Shown here: positions 23,218 through 33,801 of the stretch, piece by piece
Layout: the number at the start of each line of letters is the position of its first letter
Position numbering within the stretch: position 1 is the first letter of the stretch
Assembly (NCBI GenBank): GCA_017163975.1
Contig: JAFFSR010000310.1
Span: 223,501-287,500 of the forward strand
From: Anastatus disparis
Taxonomy: Eukaryota > Arthropoda > Insecta > Hymenoptera > Eupelmidae
Direction: 5' to 3'
DNA length: 64,000 nucleotides
Notes under the pieces: model-generated
Seen by the model: only the letters and a program-made list of their open reading frames with translations
Databases searched by the model: none
What the model was told of the DNA's origin: nothing
Translations under genes and position numbers: made by a program

Positions 23218-24140
23218 ATATCCTTTATTAATTTTTATTCCACCCTTAAATTTAGTCAATTATCAAATTTTTTTTAGGTATGGTGTTAGTTATTCAGTCA
23301 AATATTCATATTTCAATATCTAGCGATATACTATCTTTCAGCAACGAATTAGCAACAAAATATCCCGTTCGAATCATTAAAATATCTTAATTAGAAAGAA
23401 ATTTACTGCAGTGGTCGTGATCGCGTGAGACTTATGCTAGCACAGCCATGGTTTCTCGGAAGTGGCTAAAGTGACAAAATCGTTTCTGGGCGGAAATGTC
23501 AGCAACAAATTAACAACAAAATATTCTTTATTAATTTTTATAGCACCCTTTAATTTAGTAAATTATCAAATTTTTTCAAGGTATGAAGTTAGTCATCCAG
23601 TCAAATATTCATATTTCGAAATCCAGCCTTATACCATCTTTCAGCAACAAATTAGCAACAAAATATTCTGTTCGAATCGTTAAAATATTTTAATTTTAAA
23701 AAAAGTTACTGCAGTGGTCGTGCTAGCGTGAGACTTACGCTAGCACAGCCATGGTTTCTCGGAAACAGCTTGAGTAACAAAATCGTTTCCGAACGGAAAT
23801 GTCAGCAACAAATTAGCAACAAAGTATCATTTATTAATTTTTATTTCATCCTTTAATTTAGTGAATTATCAAATTTTTTGAAGTTATGGTGTTAGTTATC
23901 TAGTCAAATATTGATATTTTAGAATCCAGCGATATACCATCTTTCAGCAAAAAATCAGAAACAAAATATCCCGTTTGAATTGTTAAAATATCTTAATTAG
24001 AAATAAAGTTAGTGCAGTGGTCGTGCTAACGTAAGACTTACGCTAGCACAGACACGGTTTCTCGGAAACGGCTGGAGCAACAAAATCGTTTTTGGCGTAA
24101 CAAATTAGCAACAAATTAGCAACAAAATATAGTATGGATT
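23218..24140. repeat. 300-bp tandem units of the right arm
   Basis: The anchor CTAGCACAGCCATGGTTTCT recurs near 23437, 23742 and (variant) 24044, about 300 bases apart. Each unit carries CAGCAACAAATTAGCAACAA, a TTTATTAATTTTTAT block and an AAATATTCATATTT block. Units differ by 10-20%. Confidence 0.85.
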
Positions 24141-24307
24141 AGATCGTTACGTTTTAATGTTGCTGTGCCAGCGTAATAGACGTAGTTTTTTGCATGCTTT
24201 ACATCGCTTCGCGATTTTTAGCTAGTTTCACATGTACTTTTTATTAATAACTTTAATAAAGGTGTATACATGAAACATAAAATAATACAAATTATTATCT
24301 AATCAAT

Positions 24308-24678
24308 GAGAGCGCGGTGGCGTAACGGATAGAGCTCTTGCCTTCAACGCGGTGAGCATGGGTTCGAATCCTGGCCAGGTACCTCTGACTTTTTTTTCTA
24401 TAGAAAAATTAGTGTATGTGCTAACAATATCGCGCGGCTCTTACAAAATCCGATCTCATTGGGTATCGATTGATTGTTGGTCACAAAAATGTGACTGACC
24501 ATCGATCGGCAGTCAAAGATTTCGGTACGGTGTATCGGATGGGCTAGCCTGATGTAATGTGTTAAACGGTTCCAGGCTAGAATCTATCTGATATTATCAT
24601 ATAAAAAAAGTTAATTATATAGAGTATGACAATATCCTCTACATAATTAACTTTTTTTTTCAAAAAAAAAAAAAAAAA
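24308..24678 (+). mobile_element. tRNA-derived SINE, copy 1
   Basis: Head contains an A box (TGGCGTAACGGATAGAGC) and a perfect pol III B box (GGTTCGAATCC); the anticodon-loop-like segment is CTTCAAC. About 230 bases of body follow (CTCATTGGGTATCGATTGAT; CCTGATGTAATGTGTTAAAC), then a short hairpin (GTTAATTATATAGAG...CATAATTAAC) and a poly(A) tail of 17. Flanked by 13-bp target duplications TTATCTAATCAAT / TTATCCAATCAAT. Copy 2 at 36.35 kb has the same architecture. Moves through a partner LINE; not a functional tRNA, because no acceptor stem closes it. Confidence 0.92.
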
Positions 24679-24789
24679 TTATCCAATCAATATTCAAACA
24701 GTTGACACGATAGTATTTTTTTTAATAAAGTCATAGGACTTGCATATTGATAACTAATAAGCAGGTCATATACCTGTGTTCTCTTTTAA

Positions 24790-25179
24790 GAGGCGGCCGT
24801 ATCATTCTGTCCTTGTCTAATCTAAATTTTCATTATCATAAATAAATAAAATATTTTCATAGAAAAGTAAGACAACCGCCCAATAGAGCAAAAGACAAGC
24901 AAACGATTCTTTTCTATGAAAAAATATGAAATTTTGATTATTTTTCGAGTGAAGTCTGAAACGGAAAAACAATCGAACTTGATTGAGTTGATTGAACTAT
25001 TTTTTCGTTTCAGACTTCATTCGAAAAATAATCAAAATTTCATATTTTTTCATAGAAAAGAATCGTTTGCTTGTCTTTTGCTCTATTGGGCGGTTGTCTT
25101 ACTTTTCTATGAAAATATTTTATTTATTTATAATAACGAAAATTTAGATTAGACAAGGACAGAATGATACGGCCTCCTC
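24790..25179. mobile_element. TTAA-flanked foldback MITE, copy 4
   Basis: TTAA on both sides. Tips GAGGCGGCCGTATCATTCTG and TCCTTGTCTAATC, complement at the right. Arms of about 180 bases (TTTCATAGAAAAGTAAGACA; CGAGTGAAGTCTGAAACGG) are near-identical complements; centre ATCGAACTTGATTGAG. The 78-codon open frame across the centre is palindrome DNA, not a gene. Confidence 0.88.
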
Positions 25180-25216
25180 TTAATAATAATTTGTATTATT
25201 TTTATACTCTACATAT

Positions 25217-25220
25217 ACAC

Positions 25221-25257
<37 letters not shown>

Positions 25258-25260
25258 TAC
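25217..25260. repeat. (AT)n microsatellite
   Basis: ATATATATATATATATGTAT-type tract with one GTAT interruption. Confidence 0.9.
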
Positions 25261-25289
25261 ACCTTTATTAAAGTATTAATAAAAAGTAT

Positions 25290-25545
25290 ATGTGAAAAAA
25301 ATATTGTTTTCAATTATATTTATAATTTTATTTAAATTTAAATTAGAAATTTTAATTAGAAATCTTGTTGATTCCAATTGAAAATCCAACATAGATTGCC
25401 AACAAAATATTGAAATAAATATATTAAAAATTTGTGATCCCTTCTGCTTATCATTAAAATTTTCCTTAGAATTTACAATTGCAAATCTTATTAGAATTCC
25501 GATTAGAAATCCAACGTAGATTTCCAATTGGCCTTTTTTAATGGG
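25290..25545. repeat. Short-period repeats around AGAAATCCAACGTAGATTTCC
   Basis: Variants of ATTAGAAATC, CCAACATAGATTGCCAA and GATTTCCAATTGG in both orientations; self-complementary low-complexity DNA similar in style to the CCC-tipped element interiors. Any minus-strand frame here is a repeat artefact. Confidence 0.5.
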
Positions 25546-25734
25546 ATTATTAGTGAATATTATTAATTAATAAATACGAATTATGCTCAATCTAATCTCT
25601 TAATTATAAATTGATTATACTTATGCAATTTATTATTATTAGAGAAAAGAAGATTGAATTAACTGTCACAAGCTCGGCAAACCTAGCTTCAAAATACTAT
25701 ATACTGATATTTTGTACATAACTTTTCATGTACA

Positions 25735-25884
25735 GTATTGAATACAGCAGTTGATAACTGTTCAATGCTTAAGAAAACTGTTAATAATTGTTGTCTTAAG
25801 TCTCAATCCCGCCGATTTAAGACAGTTAATAACTGTATTCTTCAGTTTTATTCGGATATCTTAATTATTTTTTTTCCGCTAGGG
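25735..25884. mobile_element. Fragment of CCCTAGCGG-tipped element
   Basis: Ends TTTTTTTTCCGCTAGGG, identical in form to the right tip at 44627-44643. Inside are AACTGTTCAATGC, GTTAATAACTGT and a degenerate GTCTCAATCCCGCC box. No left CCC tip, so partial. Confidence 0.65.
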
Positions 25885-26126
25885 TGACAACAAGATTTTT
25901 TTAAATCTCTCCACTAACTTTGTAAATATAACATGAAAAAAATTGTAAAAATGCAATTTCCCATGAGAGACAATGTTAATTATGCAAAAAAATAATTTGT
26001 GATATCTTCATTAAAAATTCCGGTCGCTAAAATTTTAACTGATTTTTTTTTATGCCTAAATCTAACAATTTACTGAATTTTGTCATATTCTCCTCAGTAT
26101 TTTTCTTTCGTTGTATACTATCTTAA

Positions 26127-26499
26127 GGAGATGTAAAACGGACCTACACCTGTACTTATAGATATTAACTTCCTTTCCATTTTATTGCTGAATTTCCAGA
26201 AAAGAAATGCATTAGCTTGTAGCATGTACCGTGATGATTATTTAGTTAAATTTTCAAATAAATTCATTCATTAGTTATTAAGAATTTTGGGTCCCAAAAT
26301 TATTTATGAAAAGTTTTCGATTTTGTACAGGAATCCAAATATCTTAAAAACTAATGAATGAATTTGTTTGAAAATTTAACTGAATAATCTTTATGGTACA
26401 TACTACAAGCTAATGCATTTTTTTACTGAAAATTTTGCAATAAAATGAAAAGATAGCCAATATTTACGAGTACAGGTGTAGTGTCCATTTCACATCCCC
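26127..26499. mobile_element. TTAA-flanked GGAGATGTAAAA foldback MITE, copy A
   Basis: TTAA on both sides. Left tip GGAGATGTAAAACGGAC and CTACACCTGTACTTATAGAT; right tip is the complement ending TTTCACATCCCC. Arms pair throughout (TTGTAGCATGTACCGTGATG). Copy B is at 48909-49282 with both tips and the same arms, so this family, unlike the GAGGNGG family, keeps its arms. Confidence 0.88.
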
Positions 26500-26645
26500 T
26501 TAAACGTGAATTTGTTCAGAATTGTAATTTTACAGTTCTGTATCTCGATTTAGAATCGGTGAGTCGTTTTGAAATTTTCACCACTTATTTATAATGTTGT
26601 TTTCAAATTGTGATGAAAATTAGGAAGCATCAAAAATTCTTCTAT

Positions 26646-26684
26646 ATCGTAAATTCTTCATTAAGATAATGAAGAATTTACGAT
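26646..26684. repeat. Perfect 18-bp-stem hairpin
   Basis: ATCGTAAATTCTTCATTA, a three-base loop, then TAATGAAGAATTTACGAT. Isolated from recognisable elements. Confidence 0.8.
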
Positions 26685-27145
26685 GTAGCTGGTATTGAAC
26701 TACCTTAAATAGTTTCTGTAGTTAACCAAAACAGCACGGGTATGAAAAAACTAACTTTAAGCTTTCATTTTGTTTAAAATAAACAAAAATTACAAAAAAT
26801 TTTTTAGCATCAACTTATAGTCTAACAATAATTATTTTCTAAGTTAAATGATTTATATTATCAAAATTTAATAATTTTTGCTGATGTAATTGAAACGTTA
26901 AGATGGTTGAATTATAGTTTTTTACATTTTTTAATTATAAATAGTTTTTCAGTTTCGCATTAGTTTTTTGAAAAGTGACAGATGACTTATTAATCTGAAA
27001 CTAACAACAATTTTTTATCTAGTCTAGAGAAAAATCTTCAAATTATGCGAGATGTAATGATTAGACTTATAATATATATCAATTTTATATTATTATTGCT
27101 TTAAATAATTAATATACAACATTGCGGTAGACAAGAATTTTATAC

Positions 27146-27226
27146 CATCACAGCTGTAGATACCGTAATGCTTTCCGGAACTTCGATCTCCGCATACGAC
27201 ACAAAGAATATCCAATAGTCTGTCTC
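27146..27226 (-). CDS. Exon of NR2E-type nuclear receptor (tailless/dissatisfaction-like), start of DNA-binding domain
   Basis: On the minus strand an 81-bp block encodes [19 protein letters not shown] preceded by DRLLDIL. This is the first half of the first zinc finger of a nuclear receptor DNA-binding domain, with three of the four zinc cysteines visible. It is bounded by a good acceptor (TTAATTTTATACAG) and a donor (GATG|GTATAA) right after the first base of the next glycine codon, so the fourth cysteine would lie in the next exon. [14 protein letters not shown] is closest, from memory, to dissatisfaction (NR2E2); the usual proline and lysine of IPCKVCGD are replaced by leucine and valine. 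No neighbouring exon was found, so large introns, or a divergent or dying paralogue, are possible. The protein would be a nuclear transcription factor. Confidence 0.75.
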
Positions 27227-27409
27227 CTGTATAAAATTAATTAAATATAAATATGAAGCTCGTCTTATGACCTGTTTAAAATATTCAATATTTCTCTTGA
27301 AAACATATGATTATATTATTTTTAGAAATGTTGTTTTCTGGTTTGAAACTGTGTTAAGATTTAGCTGCTTTTTTAAGAAGTACCGTTTAAAAAATGTTTG
27401 ACTTTGTTT

Positions 27410-27770
27410 AATAGACCATCCTTTTTTTCTTGATGCACACACAAGGGCTACGCTAAGATGCATGTATGAAGAAATCTTTATGCCAATCAAAACTATGGTA
27501 TCTAACCTAACCGGTGAAAAATTCCGTCAAATCAAAGATTTTGCACTTTAACAAATTCCAGCATCTTTGATTGGTGGATTAGCTATTTTTACTCAATGCG
27601 TTAACAAAGGCCACACGAAGATTCCCATATCAATCAAAACCATAGAACCTAACATGAACCATGACATTGTTTGATGAATTAGCCTCTTTTCTTGATGTTA
27701 TAACGAAGGTTTCACTGAAATGCATGTATAAAAATGTGCATGCATTGTCTCTCCACAACGACTGGAGCAA
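27410..27770. repeat. Three related blocks with AACCTAACCTAACCGGT-like motif
   Basis: Variants of GGCTACGCTAAGATGCATGT and ATCAAAACTATGGTATCTAA recur near 27450, 27610 and 27700, and again near 50540 and 54710. Dispersed repeat of unknown class. Confidence 0.5.
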
Positions 27771-27861
27771 TTAAATCTATTATACCATGAAAGTTAAGTA
27801 ACAAATTAGAAACAAAATATGCCGTTAAGTTGAATAATTATTAACAATGTCTATACAATTG

Positions 27862-29600
27862 AAAGCCCAGATGCAATAAGGGCACTTACGCTCGGAGCAC
27901 GTAAAACTGAAGTCACTTGGTAGTAAAAATTTCATTTTCTTCGAATAAATTTCAAAAAATTTGACATTGTAAAAATCATTATGCCGCATCTTTTTTAAAT
28001 TAACAGTTTTTTTATAAAATTTTTATTTTTCAAGAAAAAAATTAAAAACATTAAAAAAATCTTTAACATTAAATTTCAATACTTTTTTAAACTTAAATCG
28101 TTGTGATTCGAGTAAATATTAAACGATTTCGCTGAAATTTGAAATATATTTTCTGAATATCATAGCGAAACTTATGATAATGATAAAAAATCATAATTCT
28201 TATACAGTTTGTCGCAATCGTTATTAATTAATACAAATTACAATTTGTGCGTATATAATGTTCTCGAAAAAAAAGTATCGAGGGAACTTTCAAGTACATG
28301 AAACTTGTAGCGAGAAAGTTTTTGGTTTTTATATAAAGAAGATTTGTGGAAAGTTTCAAATCGATTGATAAATAATTGAAAAAGATATAACAACATTTAC
28401 AAGTAGCGCGCAAGCGGTCGAGCGCTGCAATTTTCTTATAAGTTAGATTCTCAGTGAATATTACGTCAACTCAATGACTCCTTGTTAGTATTATTTAGGA
28501 AACGCAATAATACAAATATAACAATATGATATTTATTAAAAGTAAATAAACATATAAATGAACAAACAAATAAATAAACCAAAATCTGTAATGTGATTAT
28601 TTGCTAATTAAATAATTACATTACAGATTTTTGTTTAATACTGATTTTTTGATTGTTTCAAAGGATTCCTTTTTTATTTTGTCTCTTAAAATCTTTTTTT
28701 CTTTTGCATTAGTAATATGAGTTTTCTAAAAACATAAAATGTAATATTTTTAAACAATATAATGTTTGGATGGATATTTATAAAAGTAAAAATATATACG
28801 TGTGTACGTTCACTCTTCTTCTATATAAATTTATTATGAATTTTGTTCGTATAAATATATATATTTCGTATAGTATATATATATATGGAACGTTTCATGT
28901 CAACTCGACTGACAAAAAAATAGAATTTGCTGAAAATCCGTGAAGAGGTTCCATTTGATACCCAAAATATACAAAAAAAATTTTAGAGGCATAGGTCAAA
29001 GGGATTACGAGTAATAAGTAATAGAATATTGTGATTTATCAAATTTTTTTGTTAAATTAGCAACTTAATTATTTTTTTCCTCAGAAACTAAGGATTTTAG
29101 AGATTCACTTATGAATATATTTATTGTTGCAAATAATGAGTAGAATCTACACAAATTTTTTTAAATCTCAGAATTGTTGTCTTCTGATTGGTTCATTTTG
29201 TACTTTCATGTAATTTTGAATTTCTGGTGTTCGACCAGGTTGATTTCACTCAGGTTGCACTATGTTATGTCTTTTTATAATATCTTGAAGTGAGCTTTGT
29301 CTCATCTTAGGCATAGAACTGAGAGAAGAGCTATAGAACTTTGAATATTAAAAAATAAAATAGAATTTTCAATTTAAAACATATATACTGTGGATTCGGT
29401 TCTTCGATTATAGATAATACAATATACGAACAAATGATTTTTAAATATCTTAAAAGAGATCTATTTTTTAGTAATTTAAGTATTAATTTAGAATCTGAAT
29501 TGAAATATCAACTGTTCATTATTTAGACATCCTCAAAATACACTCACAACCAAAACATATTTATGTACTTCAATAAATTGTTATTATGATTTTAAATATT
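27862..29600 (-). repeat. 1.7-kb duplicated segment, copy A (inverted relative to 45280-46668)
   Basis: The outer end (GATGCAATAAGGGCA, then CTTACGCTCGGAGCACG) through CTCGACTGACAAAAAAATAG to the inner end (ACTTCAATAAATTGTTATTA) matches copy B in reverse complement at over 90% by eye. Copy A has about 350 extra bases (28527-28880) not in copy B, including a hairpin AATCTGTAATGTGATTATTT/complement. Both copies contain the same 61-codon frame with one residue difference, which is simply duplicated DNA. No transposase or clear target duplication, so the class is unknown. Confidence 0.85.
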
Positions 29601-30724
29601 TAAAATAAGATGAGTTTATAAATATATATTACATATGTATTGAAAAATTATTTAAATACGTATTATGCATTTAGGAATGATTATTTATATAATAGTTTTA
29701 TGTAATCCAATAAATTAAGATTTTTATAAATATTAGATATTAAAATATTCAGATCCTTTTTTTTATTTGATTTCGATAACTATAAATTCCAATAATTGAT
29801 TAAAATAATATTACAGAATTATATTACCGTTAAATTGAAAATTAGAAACGTGTTATAAGTAGAAAATGATTTTAATACTTACATGTTATGTTTCATTACA
29901 CTGAAAAAAAGCCGATGTCACACGCTGCGAAGTCGATTGTTGTGAATGATTCAGACAACATTCGCAGCTATTAATAACGGAAAATCGCAATATAAGAGTG
30001 CGTAACAATATCGCAGCCAATCATTCCAACTTTCTGTATAAAAGATTACATTGATCGGAGCAGAGCGCTGCGACTGAGCTGCGTTGTGGCTCGCTACGGC
30101 TCTCCGTAGTCTACGGCACAGAAAGTTGAATCCAAGCCCAGCGACTAAACTGCTTTGTCGCTCGCTACGGCTCTCCGTAGTCTACGGCACAGAAAGCTGA
30201 ATCTGAACACAGCGATTTATTGCGCGGTCGCTCGCTTTGAATGCCGATCTCAAGCATTGCGACAACGCTTTGAACACGCTTGCTTGATTAATAAATAACA
30301 TTGAAAAAATGATAATTTTTACTTCCTTTTATATTTTTTTTTAATGTTCATGTAATTATGTGAATTCATAATTTTGAACTATTTTTAAAAATTTATAATT
30401 GATAAGTACAGTTATTAACGCTTTAGTATCTTTGATTATTTTTTTTTATTTTTAGATTTATTAGGACATATTTAAAGTTAAATAGTTAAAAAACTATATT
30501 AATAAATCTATTAACAAATCTAAAAATAAAACAAATAAAAAATTGAGAAAGAAAATAACTTTTTTTAACAAACAATTTATGTGATTATGGATAATAACAT
30601 TTATGAAGTTATTACTAAATATTATATTACCTTAATTATATTGTTCTAAATTTCATACGCAAGTTGTATTCACTTGCCGCAAAAGGGAAAATATTTATAG
30701 ATGATTTTTATGCTATTTTAAAAA

Positions 30725-31105
30725 GCTATATTGCACGGTACCTTGAAAATTTCATTAATAGTATCAAACATTTTCGAAAAATGATATGAATGGTTTTTGC
30801 ATAAATGGCATGGAAAAAAGCAAATTTTCGATGGTTCTTTCATTAAATATAATTTAAACCACGCAAATAATTTTTAAGAAAACTAAAAAAAAAAATTTAA
30901 GAGCAGGTCGAGTATATTCTTCTTTTTCTAATCAGAGTATTCTTTTTTTACAATAACTAATATAATGAAGAAATTTCGAAAATTTCCTTTCTTCGAAAAT
31001 TTGTTTTTTTCCATGCCATTTATGCAAAAACCATTCATATCATTTTTCGAAAATGTTTGATACTATTAATGAAATTTTCAAGGTACCGTGCAATATAGCT
31101 TTTAA
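30725..31105. repeat. Nested palindrome with embedded TTAAGAGCAGGTCG tip
   Basis: AGCTATATTGCACGGTACCT pairs with AGGTACCGTGCAATATAGCT, and TTTGCATAAATGGCATGG pairs with its complement. Between them, at about 30899-30940, is TTAAGAGCAGGTCGAGTATA followed by TTCTTTTTCTAATC: one tip of the GAGGNGGYCG family in the asymmetric middle. A third level of nesting inside the 3-kb element. Confidence 0.7.
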
Positions 31106-31365
31106 AAAAATGAATTTTGTTTCATAGTTTCAAAAAAGAATAATGTATTCGCAAACAGTTGTGTATTTTTTAATGTAATAGAATAGTCACTGTTTGAAAA
31201 TTGTTTGAAAAAAAGTGATATTTAAAGTTTAAACTTTTAAAGATGTACCAATATATCTTTGAAATTTATTTAAAATTATTTTCGTTCATATATTATTTTA
31301 TTTCATTTTATGAAATTTTAATAAAATAATACTCTTAGTTATAACATTAAATCCATAGAACTTGT

Positions 31366-31424
<59 letters not shown>
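31366..31424. repeat. (TA)n microsatellite
   Basis: Uninterrupted TA repeats inside the 3-kb palindromic element. Confidence 0.95.
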
Positions 31425-31427
<3 letters not shown>

Positions 31428-33801
31428 TTGTTTATATACTTGCAAATATAAAAGTATATACATATAAGCATAATTCCTTTTAAACTTTTACTATTTTTAA
31501 AAGAATATTATGTTCATTTGTACATACGTGTATATTTGCAAATATATAAACAAAATAGTTTCTGAAAAATCAGTACATCTGGGAACCTTAAGTAATGGAA
31601 TATTTTTATTTACTCAAATTTTTTGGTTAAATTAATGTTTTAATAAATTTTCTATTAAAGAGTATCAAACTATTGTAAAAACTAAATAGAACTATTTTTG
31701 TTGAAAATAACATGTACAATATAATTGAATTTTTTAAAATGACAATATGTAGACTTTTTAACTTACCTGTTAGGTGAAAAATCACTATTGAATACACACA
31801 AAAACTGCCTAAGTTGATTTGGTATTTAATGACTTGACTTAATATTTTTTTATAAAGAACGAATAAATTTCAGCGATAACGAAGAAAATTTCTAAAAACA
31901 CCTGAATTTGCGGAAAAGTATTTAAAACAGTCATTTTTAATCAATCATAAGATTTTCTTTCTTCAAACGCACTTTGTTTTGAAGAAAACGTACAAATACA
32001 TTTTTATCAGATATCATGTGTAAATATGTAGTGACGATATTACCAATAAATCTTAGTTCTACCAGGTTTTGAGTATTTTTTACTTGGAAATATTTATCAA
32101 TTATTTATTATGTACCTAAATTAATTAAGAATTTAAAATAGCATAAAAATCATCTATAAATATTTTCCCTTTTGCGGCAAGTGAATACAACTTGCGTATG
32201 AAATTTAGAACAATATAATTAAGGTAATATAATATTTAGTAATAACTTCATAAATGTTATTATCCATAATCACATAAATTGTTTGTTAAAAAAAGTTATT
32301 TTCTTTCTCAATTTTTTATTTGTTTTATTTTTAGATTTGTTAATAGATTTATTAGTATAGTTTTTTAACTATTTAACTTTAAATATGTCCTAATAAATCT
32401 AAAAATAAAAAAAATAATCAAAGATACTAAAGCGTTAATAACTGTACTTATCAATTATAAATTTTTAAAAATAGTTCAAAATTATGAATTCACATAATTA
32501 CATGAACATTAAAAAAAAATATAAAAGGAAGTAAAAATTATCATTTTTTCAATGTTATTTATTAATCAAGCAAGCGTGTTCAAAGCGTTGTCGCAATGCT
32601 TGAGATCGGCATTCAAAGCGAGCGACCGCGCAATAAATCGCTGTGTTCAGATTCAGCTTTCTGTGCCGTAGACTACGGAGAGCCGTAGCGAGCGACAAAG
32701 CAGTTTAGTCGCTGGGCTTGGATTCAACTTTCTGTGCCGTAGACTACGGAGAGCCGTAGCGAGCCACAACGCAGCTCAGTCGCAGCGCTCTGCTCCGATC
32801 AATGTAATCTTTTATACAGAAAGTTGGAATGATTGGCTGCGATATTGTTACGCACTCTTATATTGCGATTTTCCGTTATTAATAGCTGCGAATGTTGTCT
32901 GAATCATTCACAACAATCGACTTCGCAGCGTGTGACATCGGCTTTTTTTTCAGTGTATATCTGTAATGTTACATAAAATGAAAGTTTATATATTATATAA
33001 ACTTTCTTATTATACAAGGTACATTTATTTTTTTGATATTCAAAGTTAATTTTCATTTTTGAAACAATAATTGTACTTCTTTTTTCATACTTTGTTTGAT
33101 ATAAAGATAATTTTAAGCAGATATAAATATGTAATTGATTGTACATACTTGACAAATAATCTTATAATAATTATAAATGTCAAATGCTTAAAATAAAGCA
33201 TGAAAAAATTTAAAAATCATGTTTGATCATTGATTTCTTATGTTCATTAAAGTTTAATGTGTATTAGTTAATATTTTTTAATAAAAAAATAATACAATTT
33301 TGGTTTGTTTAAATATAATTATAGTAACGCAAGTTTTAATTTTACTTTGTAATAATTATTACGAAAATATAAAAATCTCATATGAAGAATGAATTATACT
33401 TATAAAGTATAAAATTATTTTAAATCTAAATTTTAGTTTTAACTTTAAAATATAACTTAAATAGAAATCAACAAATTCCATAAAAAAATAATAACATGTT
33501 ACATTTTTAATCAGTTTAGAATTTGCTCTGTCAATGATTTGCAGCTTAGAAGTAGATTCCATATTTTAATCTCATCAAGATTTTATCATTCGAAGACATT
33601 TCACAGTTTTTTAGTTTGTTATCACAAGTGATATTCTTTATTTATTTATATCGATTGATACAATCTTCTAAATAATTTTTAAAACTGGAATACTGTGATT
33701 TTCTCGTACCTTTTTGAACAAGCTTTTTTAAATAAAGATTATCTAAAAATAAAATTTTCATATATTGAGAGTTATTAAAATTTATAATTTAAAGTATTTA
33801 C

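Larger units (their letters stand above)
19452..24212. mobile_element. 4.8-kb inverted-repeat (foldback-type) element with 300-bp subrepeats
   Basis: Outer ends pair: GACGTCTATTACGCTGGCAC and ACAGCAACATTAAAACG on the left, with the complement near 24150-24190 on the right. Both arms then contain TTTTGTTGCTAATTTGTTGC tracts and a repeated module with CAGCCATGGTTTCTCGGAAA and CTAGCGTAAGTCTTACGCTAG. The left arm has about two modules (19.5-20.14 kb), the right about four to five (22.79-24.14 kb). The middle holds other MITEs but no transposase that I can recognise. Long terminal repeats made of subrepeats recall Foldback/Galileo elements; that class is an inference. Target duplication not established. 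Confidence 0.65.
29899..32955. mobile_element. 3.06-kb palindromic element, TA-flanked, CACTGAAAAAAAGCC ends
   Basis: Starts CACTGAAAAAAAGCCGATGT and ends with the complement CAGTG, each flanked by TA. Arms of about 825 bases (29899-30724, 32131-32955) are almost identical. Each has a duplicated GC-rich block (CTCGCTACGGCTCTCCGTAG followed by TCTACGGCACAGAAAG) and ends at AAAATATTTATAGATGATTT. The core (30725-32130) has a second, nested palindrome, a (TA)n tract and no recognisable gene. TA duplication suggests a Tc1/mariner-mobilised snapback. Arm identity implies a recent origin or gene conversion. Confidence 0.85.

Noticed and set aside
24308..24390. Functional tRNA gene at the SINE heads (also 36350)
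   Set aside because: A and B boxes are present, but the T-stem is weak, no acceptor stem closes, and both copies continue into the same body, poly(A) and target duplications.
24916..25152. 78-codon open frame
   Set aside because: It spans the centre of a near-perfect palindrome (TTAA MITE copy 4); both halves are complements.
28228..28413. 61-codon frame found twice (also 46117-46302) as a possible conserved small protein
   Set aside because: The whole 1.7-kb DNA is duplicated at similar identity inside and outside the frame, so there is no sign of selection on the protein.
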